A stretch of DNA of 64,000 bases from an uncultured Victivallales bacterium. GTDB lineage: Bacteria > Verrucomicrobiota > Lentisphaeria > Victivallales > UBA1829. The notes under the pieces are model-generated. The model saw nothing but the letters and a program-made list of their open reading frames with translations. It made no database searches and was not told the DNA's origin. The first letter of the stretch is position 1; every line of letters starts with the position of its first letter. Where the stretch lies: NCBI GenBank assembly GCA_944391115.1, contig CALXSJ010000013.1, positions 37,138 to 101,137 of the forward strand, read 5' to 3'. The position numbers and the translations under genes were made by a program. Of the stretch, positions 41,581 to 50,690 are shown one piece after another.

Positions 41581-42861
41581 ATGGAAATTTCTGTAAGCAG
41601 ATCGAAAATATCGGGTCAGGTGGAGATTCCCGGCTCCAAATCGCACACCATCCGCGCCATTGTGCTGGCCTCGCTGGCGAAAGGCACGTCGACAATCAAA
41701 GCGCCCCTGGTTTCAGCGGATACGGTCTCCTGTCTTCAGGCCGCATCGATTCTGGGCGCGTGGATCAAGCGCGGCGACGATACGATCTGGCGGATTTCCG
41801 GCACGGGAGGCAAGTTCCTTCAGCCGGCGAAGACCATCAACATGGGCAACTCGGGAACCGGCCTGAGACTCTTTACATCGCTTGCGGCGCGTGCGGATTT
41901 CCCGATCGCGTTCGACGGCGACGAATCGCTCCGCTCGCGTCCGATGGCGTCGCTTCTTGCAGCCCTCCGGACCATGGGTGCGAAAGTGGAGTCCGCCAAC
42001 GGCAAATGCCCGTTCTCCGTAACAGGACCGATTGACGGCGCGGAGGTCACGATCGAAGGCAAGACCTCGCAGTTTCTCTCTTCGCTGCTGTTTGCCGCGC
42101 CGCTGCTGGAGAATGACACGCTCATCCATGTGGAAAATCTGAATGAGCAGCCTTATGTCATGATTACGCTGGAATGGCTGGACCGGGAAGGAATCCGCTA
42201 TGAAGCGGCCAAGGATCTTTCCACGATCCGGGTATTCGGCTCGCAGCAGTACAGCCCGTTTTCCGTGCGCATTCCGGTGGACTTCTCAACCGCCTCGTTT
42301 CCGCTTGTCGCGGCGGCCGTCACGAAGGGCGAAGTCCAGATTCCGAACCTGGACTTCAAGGACGCCCAGGGAGACAAAATGATCTTCGATTACATGGCGG
42401 GAATGGGAGTCGGGATTGAAACGCGCGACAACATCACCACGGTCAAAGGACCGGAAAAACTGAAAGCTTTCGACATTGATCTCAATGCGACGCCGGACGC
42501 TCTGCCGATTCTGGCGGTCGCGGGCGCCTGCGCGGAAGGAACCAGTTATCTGCGGAACGTCCCCCAGGCGCGCCTCAAGGAAACGGACCGGATTTTCTGC
42601 ATGGCCGCGGAACTGCGCAAGATGGGAGTTCAGGTGGAGGAGTTCCATGACGGAATGGCGATCACAGGGACAAAACTGAAGGGCTCCTCCGAGCTCGACA
42701 GCCACAAGGATCACCGCATCGCCATGGCGCTTGCCATCGCCGCGATGGCCGCGGACGGGGAATCCGTCATCCGCGATGCGGAATGCGCGAACGTGACCTA
42801 TCCGGATTTCATCCGGGATTTCCGGAATCTCGGCGCGAAAATCGAGGAATTCACGGTCTGA
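41581..42861 (+). CDS. aroA: 3-phosphoshikimate 1-carboxyvinyltransferase (EPSP synthase)
   Basis: A 426-residue enzyme of the shikimate pathway, joining PEP to shikimate-3-phosphate. The N-terminal EIPGSKSHTIRAIVLASLA contains the substrate-binding Lys and Ser-Lys pattern; GNSGTGLRLFTSLAA near 92-106 is the PEP-binding region (standard enzymes read LGNAGTxxR). Later, ARLKETDRIFCMAAELRKMG and SHKDHRIAMALAIAA match the second family signature. The length is normal. The PEP-loop difference (GNSGTG) is typical of some divergent EPSPS classes and might change inhibitor sensitivity. The gene is monocistronic: a long inverted repeat follows. Confidence 0.95.
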   Translation: MEISVSRSKISGQVEIPGSKSHTIRAIVLASLAKGTSTIKAPLVSADTVSCLQAASILGAWIKRGDDTIWRISGTGGKFLQPAKTINMGNSGTGLRLFTSLAARADFPIAFDGDESLRSRPMASLLAALRTMGAKVESANGKCPFSVTGPIDGAEVTIEGKTSQFLSSLLFAAPLLENDTLIHVENLNEQPYVMITLEWLDREGIRYEAAKDLSTIRVFGSQQYSPFSVRIPVDFSTASFPLVAAAVTKGEVQIPNLDFKDAQGDKMIFDYMAGMGVGIETRDNITTVKGPEKLKAFDIDLNATPDALPILAVAGACAEGTSYLRNVPQARLKETDRIFCMAAELRKMGVQVEEFHDGMAITGTKLKGSSELDSHKDHRIAMALAIAAMAADGESVIRDAECANVTYPDFIRDFRNLGAKIEEFTV

Positions 42862-42959
42862 CCCATACCGTCTTCCCCGGGAGGCGCAGAAGCTTCCCGC
42901 GGGAACACGCGACCGGCCGCCCGCCTCTGCGGGGAAACGGCTTCCGGCAGGTATCCTCC

Positions 42960-43022
42960 GCATTGCCGGAGGAAACTTTCCCGTCCCCCGGAAAACGGCT
43001 TGAAAGTTTCCTCCGGCAATGC
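42960..43022. repeat. Perfect 21-bp inverted repeat between aroA and FHA gene
   Basis: Arms 42960-42980 and 43002-43022 are perfect reverse complements over 21 bases, separated by 21 nt that can itself form a short hairpin (CCGT/ACGG). The right arm overlaps the -35 box and spacer of the FHA-gene promoter. There is no T tract, so it may be an operator or a hairpin acting at the RNA level. Confidence 0.85.
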
Positions 43023-43028
43023 TATGAT
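43000..43028 (+). promoter_or_regulatory. Promoter of FHA-pseudokinase gene
   Basis: TTGAAA (43000-43005), 17-nt spacer, TATGAT (43023-43028), 27 nt before ATG 43055. The spacer is the right arm of the 21-bp inverted repeat. Confidence 0.6.
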
Positions 43029-43054
43029 ACAGGACGACAAACGGAGATTTTCTC

Positions 43055-44311
43055 ATGCCGTATCTGGAATACGACGATCACGGGACAATGAAGCAAATTG
43101 ATCTGGCCGGCGACCGGGAGACATTCATCGGACGCGACCGGCAGTGCCATATCTGTCTGGAAGGCGTCCCGCAGGTCAGCCGCCGCCACTGCGCGGTGTA
43201 TTTCAACACCAACCTGAACGCCTACGCTCTGGCCGACATGCATTCCACAAACGGGACGCGTCTCAACGGGGTCCGGATCAATCAGAAGGACGTGACGCTT
43301 GCCGACGGAGACACGATTCAGGTCGGAGCCATGACCTTCATATTCCGGGGAGCAACGGAGCAGCCGGATGTGAAGCTGGTCGATCCCCTCAACATGGACC
43401 CGCTATCCTATGCGCCTGTGATCCCGTCGCTCGCGCCGGGCATGCAGAAGAATTTCAGCGGCAATCTGCCGCCGGGCACTCCGATGGACGGAATGGTTGT
43501 GGCGGCACTGCTCTCGGCATGCGACGAATCCGTGCATTACCTCCTGACCAGACACGACTCCGAACAGCGCGGCACGATGAAAATCTTCAAAACCCCCCAG
43601 AGCGATCCCATGGTCAGACGGGAATTTTCCGGGATCATCGGAGGCTTTCAGGGCACCCGGCTTCCCAAATCCCTCCTTCCCTACACCGGCGGCGGAGTGC
43701 GCGGCGGGGAATACTGCTATTACACAACGGACTTTCAGGAATATCCCTCGCTCGCGACCATGATCTCCGCACGCGCGCCCATTGAGGAAAAACGGGCGCT
43801 CGCCCTTGTTTATTCCATTGCGGAAATCCTCGACGACGCCAACCGGAGCGATATTTTTCACGGAAATCTGAAGCCGTCCAAAATTCTCTATTCCCAGAAA
43901 GGCTCCCTGCTGATCGGATACGGCCTGGCGGAATGGCTCAGAAAACATACAAAAAGCAATTTCAGGCAGCGTCCCGAATGGTATGCCAGCCCCGAATACA
44001 ATTCCGGAGAGGCGCTCACCTGGAAATCCGACATGTACTCGCTCGGCATCATCTTCTACCAGATTCTGACCGGCGTGCTGCCGTTCCGGGCGGATACGGA
44101 ACAGGAACTTGTCCGCATGCATGCGGAAGAGCCTCTTCCATTCATCAAAGACCGCAACGAAAACGTGAAAGTCACCAGCGTCACGGAAGGCGTCATCCGC
44201 AGGATGACGATGAAAAATCCGAAAAACCGTTATTCCTCCTGGAATGAGATTCTGTTCCAGCTGAAGAAGGCGAACTCCCTGCTCGAAGAAAAAGACAAAC
44301 AGTCATCTTAA
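43055..44311 (+). CDS. FHA domain plus Ser/Thr pseudokinase-like domain
   Basis: A 418-residue soluble protein. Residues 5-98 are an FHA phosphothreonine-binding domain with the key residues Gly26-Arg27 (FIGRD), Ser42 and His45 (VSRRH), and Asn66-Gly67 (STNGTRLNG). After a linker, residues about 150-410 have a eukaryotic-type protein-kinase fold, but the catalytic loop reads HGNLKPSKI (269-277), with Asn in place of the catalytic Asp, and the DFG motif is replaced by GYG (288-290). The structural Asp in SDMYSLGIIFYQILTGVLPF is kept. It is therefore probably a pseudokinase acting as a scaffold. It is followed by thyX after 27 nt. Confidence 0.85.
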   Translation: MPYLEYDDHGTMKQIDLAGDRETFIGRDRQCHICLEGVPQVSRRHCAVYFNTNLNAYALADMHSTNGTRLNGVRINQKDVTLADGDTIQVGAMTFIFRGATEQPDVKLVDPLNMDPLSYAPVIPSLAPGMQKNFSGNLPPGTPMDGMVVAALLSACDESVHYLLTRHDSEQRGTMKIFKTPQSDPMVRREFSGIIGGFQGTRLPKSLLPYTGGGVRGGEYCYYTTDFQEYPSLATMISARAPIEEKRALALVYSIAEILDDANRSDIFHGNLKPSKILYSQKGSLLIGYGLAEWLRKHTKSNFRQRPEWYASPEYNSGEALTWKSDMYSLGIIFYQILTGVLPFRADTEQELVRMHAEEPLPFIKDRNENVKVTSVTEGVIRRMTMKNPKNRYSSWNEILFQLKKANSLLEEKDKQSS

Positions 44312-44338
44312 TCCATTCAACACAGGAAACAACAGGCC

Positions 44339-45046
44339 ATGAGCAACATTCAGCACCTCAACATTCCCCCGGAAAACCATGTCAAAGTCCTTGACGGCCA
44401 GGGGTGGGTCGGACTGATCGACCATCTCGGATCGGAAGCAACCATCGTCAATGCCGCGCGCGTCTCCTTCGGCAAGCTCAAGAAGGAGATCGACGAACGC
44501 GACGTGACACTTCTGCATTACCTGATCGACAACAAACACACCAGTCCGCTGGAACATCTGGTCTTCACCTTCAGCATTCACTGCCCGCTCTTCATCCGGG
44601 GGCAGTGGCACCGCCACCGGACCTGGTCCTACAATGAAATCTCCCGCAGATACACCGAGGTGGATCTGGAGTTCTATACGCCGCCGAAACTCCGCAGACA
44701 GGCGGAAACCAACCGCCAGGCGTCCGTGGACAGCCCGGATTTTGAAGACGAAGCGCTCCGGAAACAGATCCGCGCGCACAACGAACAGTCCCTTGCGCTT
44801 TACAACAGTCTGCTCGAAGCCGGGGTCTGCCGCGAGCAGGCGCGCGGCGTCCTCCCCCAGAACATGATGGTGACCTTCTGGGGCACCGTCAATCTGAACA
44901 ATCTGCTTCATTTTCTGGAACTGCGCGACAGCGAACACGCCCAGTGGGAGATCCGCGAGTATGCCAAGGCGATCAAAAAGCTCATCAGGCCGGTCATCCC
45001 GAATGTAGCCTCCTACTTTGCACAGCGCGGTCAGGCATGGGAATGA
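44339..45046 (+). CDS. thyX: Flavin-dependent thymidylate synthase ThyX
   Basis: A 235-residue enzyme making dTMP from dUMP with methylene-THF, NADPH and FAD. The signature RHRTWSYNEISRR (residues 92-104) matches RHRxxSxNxxSxR, and HTSPLEHLVFTFSIHCPLFIR before it binds the nucleotide and flavin. No ThyA is in the window. The stop overlaps the M32 carboxypeptidase start (ATGA). The operon order is FHA-pseudokinase, thyX, carboxypeptidase. Confidence 0.95.
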   Translation: MSNIQHLNIPPENHVKVLDGQGWVGLIDHLGSEATIVNAARVSFGKLKKEIDERDVTLLHYLIDNKHTSPLEHLVFTFSIHCPLFIRGQWHRHRTWSYNEISRRYTEVDLEFYTPPKLRRQAETNRQASVDSPDFEDEALRKQIRAHNEQSLALYNSLLEAGVCREQARGVLPQNMMVTFWGTVNLNNLLHFLELRDSEHAQWEIREYAKAIKKLIRPVIPNVASYFAQRGQAWE

Positions 45047-46554
45047 AGCATTTCGACGCATTGCGCGAAGCCGCGGCGGAGATTTCCGATCTTCATGCCG
45101 CCATGGCGCTGCTGGAATGGGATCAGCAGACCTTCATGCCGCACAACTCCGCCGCCGACCGTTCGGAGCAGATCGGCACGCTGGCAAAGCTCATCCATGA
45201 AAAATCCTCCGCCAAAACCTTCGGGAAACTGATTGAAAAAGCCTCGAAGGAAACTGCGAATCTGCCGCCGGACGCCTTTGAATCCCGCCTCTGCCGCAGA
45301 CTCCGGCGCGAATTCGGCAAAACATCGCGTGTGCCGGCTTCCCTGGCTGCGAAAATCGCAGGAACCGCGGCAAAAGCGCACCGCGCATGGGCGGAAGCGC
45401 GGGAAAAATCCGATTTCTCCGTCTTTCAGCCGTATCTGGCGCAGCTGATCGACCTGAGGAGAAGATATGCCGGATATTTCCAGCCCTCCGGGGATATCTA
45501 CGACCCGCTGCTTGACAACTTCGAAGAGGGATGCACTGTCGCAAAAATCGATCCGATCTTCACTTCGCTGCGGGAAAAACAGTGCGCGCTGCTCCGGAAA
45601 ATCGCCGCCGGCACTCAGGTGGACGACACGTTCCTTCATACGGAATACGATCCCGCCAGACAGCTTGCCTTCGTAAATGAAGTCATCACGCGGATGGGTT
45701 ACGATTTCACGCGCGGCAGACAGGACATGAGCGAACATCCCTTTACAACAAGCTTCGGTCTGAATGACGTGCGCATCACGACCAAAGTGTTTGCAAAGCT
45801 TCCGGTCTCCTGCCTTCTGAGCAGCGTTCACGAGTGCGGGCATGCCCTTTACGAACTGGGCATCGACAAGAAACTGAACCGGACTCCGCTTGCGGAAGGA
45901 GCGTCGTTCGCATTTCATGAATCCCAGTCGCGTCTCTGGGAGAACTTTGTGGCCCGGTCGCATGATTTCTGGACGTTCTTCTATCCGAAGCTCCGGGAGC
46001 TTTTCCCGGCACAGCTTGCCGATGTGCCGCTGGAAGCATTTTACCGCGCGGTCAACAAGGTCGAGCCCTCCCTGATCCGCACCGAGGCGGACGAAGCAAC
46101 CTACAATCTGCATATCATGCTGCGCTATGAGATGGAAAAGGACATGCTGAACGGCAGAATCGAAGTTGCGGACATTCCCGGGACATGGAACAGGAAATCC
46201 CTTGAATATCTCGGAATCGAACCGGAGAACGATGCGCAGGGCGTACTGCAGGACATTCACTGGTCGATGGGCGAGTTCGGTTATTTCCCGACCTATGCGC
46301 TCGGCAATCTGATCGCCGCGCAGATCTGGACCCGCGCGGAACGGGAACTTCCCGGCCTGGGGGAATCCATTCGCGAAGGCGATTTCTCCCCGCTCCTGGG
46401 CTTCCTCCGGAAGAACCTGCACGTCTACGGCGCGAAATTCACGCCTGCGGAAACGCTGCGTCTCTCGACCGGATGCAGCAGAATCGACCCGGACTGCTTC
46501 ATGGGGATTCTGGAAAGAAAATACGCCGCAATCTACGGATTCCGGGCGGAATAG
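45043..46554 (+). CDS. M32-family metallocarboxypeptidase (Taq type)
   Basis: A 503-residue zinc carboxypeptidase, the expected length. The start at 45043 overlaps the thyX stop. N-terminal AMALLEWDQQTFMPHNSAADR is typical of M32. The zinc motif HECGH is in SSVHECGHALYELG (near 265-269), and the downstream Glu ligand lies in HESQSRLWEN (near 290-299). It removes C-terminal residues from cytoplasmic peptides. The last gene of the operon; it converges on RNase R. Confidence 0.93.
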   Translation: MKHFDALREAAAEISDLHAAMALLEWDQQTFMPHNSAADRSEQIGTLAKLIHEKSSAKTFGKLIEKASKETANLPPDAFESRLCRRLRREFGKTSRVPASLAAKIAGTAAKAHRAWAEAREKSDFSVFQPYLAQLIDLRRRYAGYFQPSGDIYDPLLDNFEEGCTVAKIDPIFTSLREKQCALLRKIAAGTQVDDTFLHTEYDPARQLAFVNEVITRMGYDFTRGRQDMSEHPFTTSFGLNDVRITTKVFAKLPVSCLLSSVHECGHALYELGIDKKLNRTPLAEGASFAFHESQSRLWENFVARSHDFWTFFYPKLRELFPAQLADVPLEAFYRAVNKVEPSLIRTEADEATYNLHIMLRYEMEKDMLNGRIEVADIPGTWNRKSLEYLGIEPENDAQGVLQDIHWSMGEFGYFPTYALGNLIAAQIWTRAERELPGLGESIREGDFSPLLGFLRKNLHVYGAKFTPAETLRLSTGCSRIDPDCFMGILERKYAAIYGFRAE

Positions 46555-46587
46555 GGCGCGAATCTTCCCGGATGCGCACCCCGGAGA

Positions 46588-48555
46588 TCAAACCACGGGA
46601 CGGAACAATGCGCGCCCGTGGATCATGTCCAGGGAATCCAGAACCAGATAGATGAAATCGCCGACGCGGTATTCCGCATGTCCGCGCGAAGCACGGAGTT
46701 TCCGCGCCTTCCGGTTGTAGTTCATGCCGCCCGCCAGGTATTTCGCCGGGACAAAGCCGTAAATCCCGAGATCGGTGATATCGCAGAGAAGCCCGCCGGA
46801 ACTCACCTTCGAGATCACGCCCTCGTATGCCGCGGGCTGTCCGCCCTCAACGCCGCACATTCGCAAATAGTGGATCTTCAGGCGGTCGTTCGCCTCGAAA
46901 TAGGCTTCATCGTTCTTCTCCTCGCGGATACTGCACTCGGAGGCGACCGAAGCCATGAACTTCCGGGATTTCAGCGTCTTTCCCGTGTCGGCCGCCCAGA
47001 GCTGACGATGCACGATCAGGTCCGGATAACGGCGGATCGGGCTCGTGAAATGGGCGTATCGGTATTTTCCGAGCCCGTAATGGAGCGCATTCTCCTCCAG
47101 ATATGAGGCTCGAGGCAGAGAACGCAGGAAATTGGAGATGACGACGGACTTGCGGTGATCGGACGGCAGATGTTCCAGAAAAGCGCAGCAGTTCGCGCGG
47201 TTCGTCAGATCGCCGGTGCGGAGCCGGAAGGTTTTCTCCATAAAAAAGGAAAATTCGTCGATCTTTCCGGGATCCGGCTCCGGATGCACCCGGAAAATGC
47301 CGGGAATTTTCCGTTCGATCAGCTCCTCTGCGACAGCGGAGTTTGCGGCAAGCATGCACTCCTCGACAATCTGGTCGGCCTCGCGCTGGACTTTGCGCTC
47401 GATTCCGGTGATCCGTCCCGCGCTCTCGTCGCAGAGCACGCGGATCTCGGTGGTTTCAATCGGAAGGAACTGTTCGGTTTCCGCGCGCAGGCGCCGCATC
47501 TTCCGCGTGATGTCGATGAGTCTGGAGAGATTGCGCCGGAGGGGCGTTTTCCACTCCTTCGGCGCGGACTCCGGATCGGTGATGAACGCCTGCACCTGAT
47601 CGTAGTTCAGACGGTATTTCACATGAATCAGCGAGTGGCAGCGTTCGGATTTCAGGATTCTGCCGTCGGACTCCCGGATCGTGAACAGGATCGAATGCGC
47701 CTGGGAGTCGCGGTTCGCCCTGAGGCTGATTTTCGAGGTCAGCGCTTTCGGGAGCATCGGAAGGAACATTCCCGGCAGATAGGAGGAAAACGAACGGCGG
47801 AACGCCTCGCGGTCGAACTTTGTCCCCGCGCGCACCCATGCAGCGACGTCGGAGATATGGACGCCGAGCAGAACTTCGCCTTTCCGTTCGCCCTTGCCGA
47901 CGGAGACGGCGTCGTCGAAATCCTTGGCATCATGGGGGTCGATCGTAAGACAGACAAGTTTCGTCAGATCGCGCCGCTCAATTTCAAGGGGCCGGATTTT
48001 CTCCGCCGCGGCGTCGTCCGCCTCCGTGTAGGGAGGGGGGAGCTGAAACTCGGAAGCGACGGCGCGCAGATCGCCGGCAATCTCCCCTGCCCGCCCGAGA
48101 TTCTCCTCGACGGTTCCGCGCAGGCGTTCCGTGTGTTTCGGACCGTTGTCCAGGAGACGGACACGAACCCAGTCGCCGCGTTTCGCCCCCTTGAGCGAGC
48201 CGGTCAGCTTGATGTCCGCGAGAAAATGGCTGTCCAGCGGCTTGAGCATCCGTTCGGAAACGATGCTGCCGGTCACGAAGCGGCGGTTCCGTTCGGCAAT
48301 CCCGACAATGCGCCCGACGGGCCCGCGCTCGTCGCGGTTTTCATCGGTGATTTCAACCTTGACGCTGTCGCCGTGGAGAGCGCCGTGAATGTCTTTCGGG
48401 GGAATGAAAATATCCTTTCCGGAGGCATCGTAAGGCGTGACAAAGCCAAACCCCGCGGGATTCGCACAGAATGTTCCGCCGACGATCCGTCGCGCCGCCG
48501 CCTTCCGGGAGCGGCACTCTTTCCCTCCGTCTCGATTTTTTCTTTTCACACCCAT
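46588..48555 (-). CDS. rnr: Ribonuclease R / RNase II-family exoribonuclease
   Basis: A 655-residue 3'-5' exoribonuclease from ATG 48555 (GGAGGGTGGGAA just upstream); a frame 33 codons longer starts within a probable promoter. N-terminal cold-shock-like OB domains (NPAGFGFVTPYDASGKDIFI) are followed by the RNB catalytic domain with LTIDPHDAKDFDDAVSV, whose aspartates bind magnesium, and the later HYGLGKYRYAHFTSPIRRYPDL. The C-terminal S1 domain ends the protein (YEGVISKVSSGGLLCDI). It degrades structured RNA. It is shorter than E. coli RNase R and lacks the long Lys-rich tail. Confidence 0.93.
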   Translation of the reverse strand: MGVKRKNRDGGKECRSRKAAARRIVGGTFCANPAGFGFVTPYDASGKDIFIPPKDIHGALHGDSVKVEITDENRDERGPVGRIVGIAERNRRFVTGSIVSERMLKPLDSHFLADIKLTGSLKGAKRGDWVRVRLLDNGPKHTERLRGTVEENLGRAGEIAGDLRAVASEFQLPPPYTEADDAAAEKIRPLEIERRDLTKLVCLTIDPHDAKDFDDAVSVGKGERKGEVLLGVHISDVAAWVRAGTKFDREAFRRSFSSYLPGMFLPMLPKALTSKISLRANRDSQAHSILFTIRESDGRILKSERCHSLIHVKYRLNYDQVQAFITDPESAPKEWKTPLRRNLSRLIDITRKMRRLRAETEQFLPIETTEIRVLCDESAGRITGIERKVQREADQIVEECMLAANSAVAEELIERKIPGIFRVHPEPDPGKIDEFSFFMEKTFRLRTGDLTNRANCCAFLEHLPSDHRKSVVISNFLRSLPRASYLEENALHYGLGKYRYAHFTSPIRRYPDLIVHRQLWAADTGKTLKSRKFMASVASECSIREEKNDEAYFEANDRLKIHYLRMCGVEGGQPAAYEGVISKVSSGGLLCDITDLGIYGFVPAKYLAGGMNYNRKARKLRASRGHAEYRVGDFIYLVLDSLDMIHGRALFRPVV

Positions 48556-48641
48556 TTCCCACCCTCCTTGTGACTGAACTTCCGCCGTGCGGACAGGGCT
48601 TCCGGGAAAGCGTCCGGAACGGCTGATTTCCTTTTCCGGCC

Positions 48642-48670
48642 AATATGCCTCCATATTCCGCGAAATTCAA
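48642..48670 (-). promoter_or_regulatory. Candidate RNase R promoter
   Basis: Minus strand TTGAAT (48665-48670), 17-nt spacer, CATATT (48642-48647). Divergent from the panB promoter, with their -35 boxes only 10 nt apart. Confidence 0.4.
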
Positions 48671-48680
48671 ATGAAAAACA

Positions 48681-48709
48681 TTGCGGAATGAGAGTTTCCG
48701 TGTTATTTT
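48681..48709 (+). promoter_or_regulatory. panB promoter
   Basis: TTGCGG (48681-48686), 17-nt spacer, TATTTT (48704-48709), 41 nt before ATG 48750. Confidence 0.5.
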
Positions 48710-48749
48710 ATACCGGAAGAAAAATTTTTCAATTTGCGAGGTGCACGAT

Positions 48750-49556
48750 ATGGGAACTGCAAGGAAACCGACGGTTTCGCTTTTCCGGAAGATGAAAAAC
48801 GAAGGGAAGAAAATTGTAATGCTGACCGCGTATGACGCGCCGACGGCAAAACTGGCGCAGGAGTGCGGCATCGATATCATTCTCGTAGGAGATTCGCTCG
48901 GAATGGCGGTGCTCGGATACGCAAGCACGCTTCCGGTCACGCTGGAGCAGTCGCTGCATCACTGCGCGGCGGTCCGCCGGGGCGCGCCGGACGCGTTCAT
49001 CGTCGGGGACATGCCGTTCATGACCTGCCACGCGAGTGAAAGCGAAGCGCTCAAAAACGCCGCGCGCTATCTTCAGGAGGCTGGCTGCGACGCGGTCAAG
49101 ATCGAAGGCGACGCCGCGCTTGCGCCGACCGTCGAGCGGATGGTTCACGCGGGCATTCCCGTCATGGGGCATATCGGGCTCCTTCCCCAGCACATCAAGA
49201 CCTCCGGCGTCTACCGCGTCACGGGGCGCGGCGAAGAGGAGGCGGAACGCATCATCGCCGACGCGAAGGCGATGGAGGCGGCGGGCGTTTTCGCCATGGT
49301 TCTCGAATGCATGCCCGCCGAACTGGGGAAACGGATCACGGAAGCCGTCGGCGTTCCGACGATCGGAATCGGCGCGGGCGTGCACTGTTCCGGACAGGTC
49401 CAGGTCGTCAACGACCTGCTCGGGCTCTTCACGGATTTCCAGCCGAAGCACTCGAAACGCTACGCGAATCTGACGGAGGAGATCCGCCGCGCGTTCACGG
49501 AATACGCCGCCGATGTCCGCGACCGGAGATTCCCGGGACCGGAAAACTCCTTCTGA
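48750..49556 (+). CDS. panB: 3-methyl-2-oxobutanoate hydroxymethyltransferase
   Basis: A 268-residue enzyme, first step of pantothenate synthesis: ketoisovalerate plus methylene-THF gives ketopantoate. It starts at ATG 48750 after GAGGTG. MLTAYDAPTAKLAQECG, LVGDSLGMAVLGY (metal-binding Asp), VGDMPFMTCHAS, and the C-terminal PTIGIGAGVHCSGQVQVVND are all family signatures. The partner panC is 1.1 kb away on the other strand, and panD and panE are not seen. Confidence 0.96.
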   Translation: MGTARKPTVSLFRKMKNEGKKIVMLTAYDAPTAKLAQECGIDIILVGDSLGMAVLGYASTLPVTLEQSLHHCAAVRRGAPDAFIVGDMPFMTCHASESEALKNAARYLQEAGCDAVKIEGDAALAPTVERMVHAGIPVMGHIGLLPQHIKTSGVYRVTGRGEEEAERIIADAKAMEAAGVFAMVLECMPAELGKRITEAVGVPTIGIGAGVHCSGQVQVVNDLLGLFTDFQPKHSKRYANLTEEIRRAFTEYAADVRDRRFPGPENSF

Positions 49557-49609
49557 AGCATCGGAGAAGCGCGGGGCGCATGTTTGAAGTTTTTTTTGCG
49601 GAACTCCAT

Positions 49610-49638
49610 TTGCATGAATCCCGGATTTGTGTTAGATT
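49610..49638 (+). promoter_or_regulatory. lpxA promoter
   Basis: TTGCAT (49610-49615), 17-nt spacer, TAGATT (49633-49638), 38 nt before ATG 49677. Confidence 0.5.
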
Positions 49639-49676
49639 AACGACTGGAAAAACTATACTCAAGGAAAGGAACTCCC

Positions 49677-50510
49677 ATGGCAATCCATCCAACCGCTGTA
49701 GTCTCTCCGAACGCGGAGATCGGGAAAAACGTTGAGATCGGGCCTTACGCCATCATTGACGACGATGTCAGAATCGGCGACGACTGCTTCATCGATGCGC
49801 ATGTCAAAATCGGGCAGTACACCACAATCGGCCCCCGCTGCAGGATCTATTTCGGCGCGTTCGTCGGCGCGGAGCCGCAGGACCACCGTTTCTACAAGGG
49901 TATCCAGTCCTACACGGAGATCGGATCGGACACCGTGATCCGGGAATATGTGACAATTCACCGTCCGCCGTTCGAATTCCTCAAGACGACGATCGGAAAC
50001 CATGTGCTGCTGATGGCGTTCGTCCACCTGGGGCATGACGTGATTATCGGCGACAGGGTCACCATCGCAAACAACACGGCGCTTTCCGGCCATGTGCAGG
50101 TCGGTCCCGGCGCGGTCATCAGCGGCTTTGTCCTGGTGCATCAGTTCTGCCGGATCGGAGCGCTCGCCATGATCGGGCCGACGGCGCGCATCGGACAGGA
50201 CATTCCGCCCTTCTGCATGCTCCGGGAAACCAATTTCATCACGGGCCCCAACACCATCGGCCTCCGCAGGGCGGGCATGAGCAACGAACAGCGTCTGGCG
50301 ATCCGCAAGGCGATCCGCACCTTCTTCTTCGAGGGACTCAACGCAAAAAATGCCCTGGAGCAGATTGAACGCGAGGAAAAACTTCTTCCGGAAGTCCGCA
50401 TGTTCGTGAACTTCATCAAGGAATCGCACCGCGGCATCATGCCGGGCAATCCGAAGTTCGTCGGAATTTCCGAGGAACAGCGCGAACTGATCGAATCGCA
50501 GACGACATAA
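49677..50510 (+). CDS. lpxA: Acyl-ACP--UDP-N-acetylglucosamine O-acyltransferase
   Basis: A 277-residue left-handed beta-helix acyltransferase. Hexapeptide repeats run through residues 1-190 (IHPTAVVSPNAEIGKNVEIG and so on). The catalytic base is the first His of MAFVHLGHDVIIGDR (near 120), equivalent to His125 of E. coli LpxA. The C-terminal helical bundle, GLRRAGMSNEQRLAIRKAI, binds ACP. It adds the first acyl chain in lipid A synthesis, so the organism should make lipid A. Its usual neighbours lpxD, fabZ and lpxB are absent. It stands alone. Confidence 0.95.
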   Translation: MAIHPTAVVSPNAEIGKNVEIGPYAIIDDDVRIGDDCFIDAHVKIGQYTTIGPRCRIYFGAFVGAEPQDHRFYKGIQSYTEIGSDTVIREYVTIHRPPFEFLKTTIGNHVLLMAFVHLGHDVIIGDRVTIANNTALSGHVQVGPGAVISGFVLVHQFCRIGALAMIGPTARIGQDIPPFCMLRETNFITGPNTIGLRRAGMSNEQRLAIRKAIRTFFFEGLNAKNALEQIEREEKLLPEVRMFVNFIKESHRGIMPGNPKFVGISEEQRELIESQTT

Positions 50511-50587
50511 TTGCGCGGAATTCAATTTTTCCCCAGAAAAAGGCAAACGCAGTCAGCCGGGCGCGGGAGTACCGCACGGCAAACGGA

Positions 50588-50658
50588 AAGCGTGTGAGGG
50601 CGCACAGCTCTCACACGCTTGTAATATTTTCAGCCTGCACGGTTTCGTGCAGGCATTT
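50588..50658. terminator. Two tandem hairpins between lpxA and panC
   Basis: The first is an 11-bp perfect stem (50588-50598 with 50610-50620). The second is a 9-bp perfect stem (50633-50641 with 50646-50654) with loop GTTT, followed by ATTTTC. The genes converge here, so the pair probably terminates both. Confidence 0.75.
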
Positions 50659-50690
50659 TCCATGTCACCTGCCGGAAACAGGAGCCGAGC

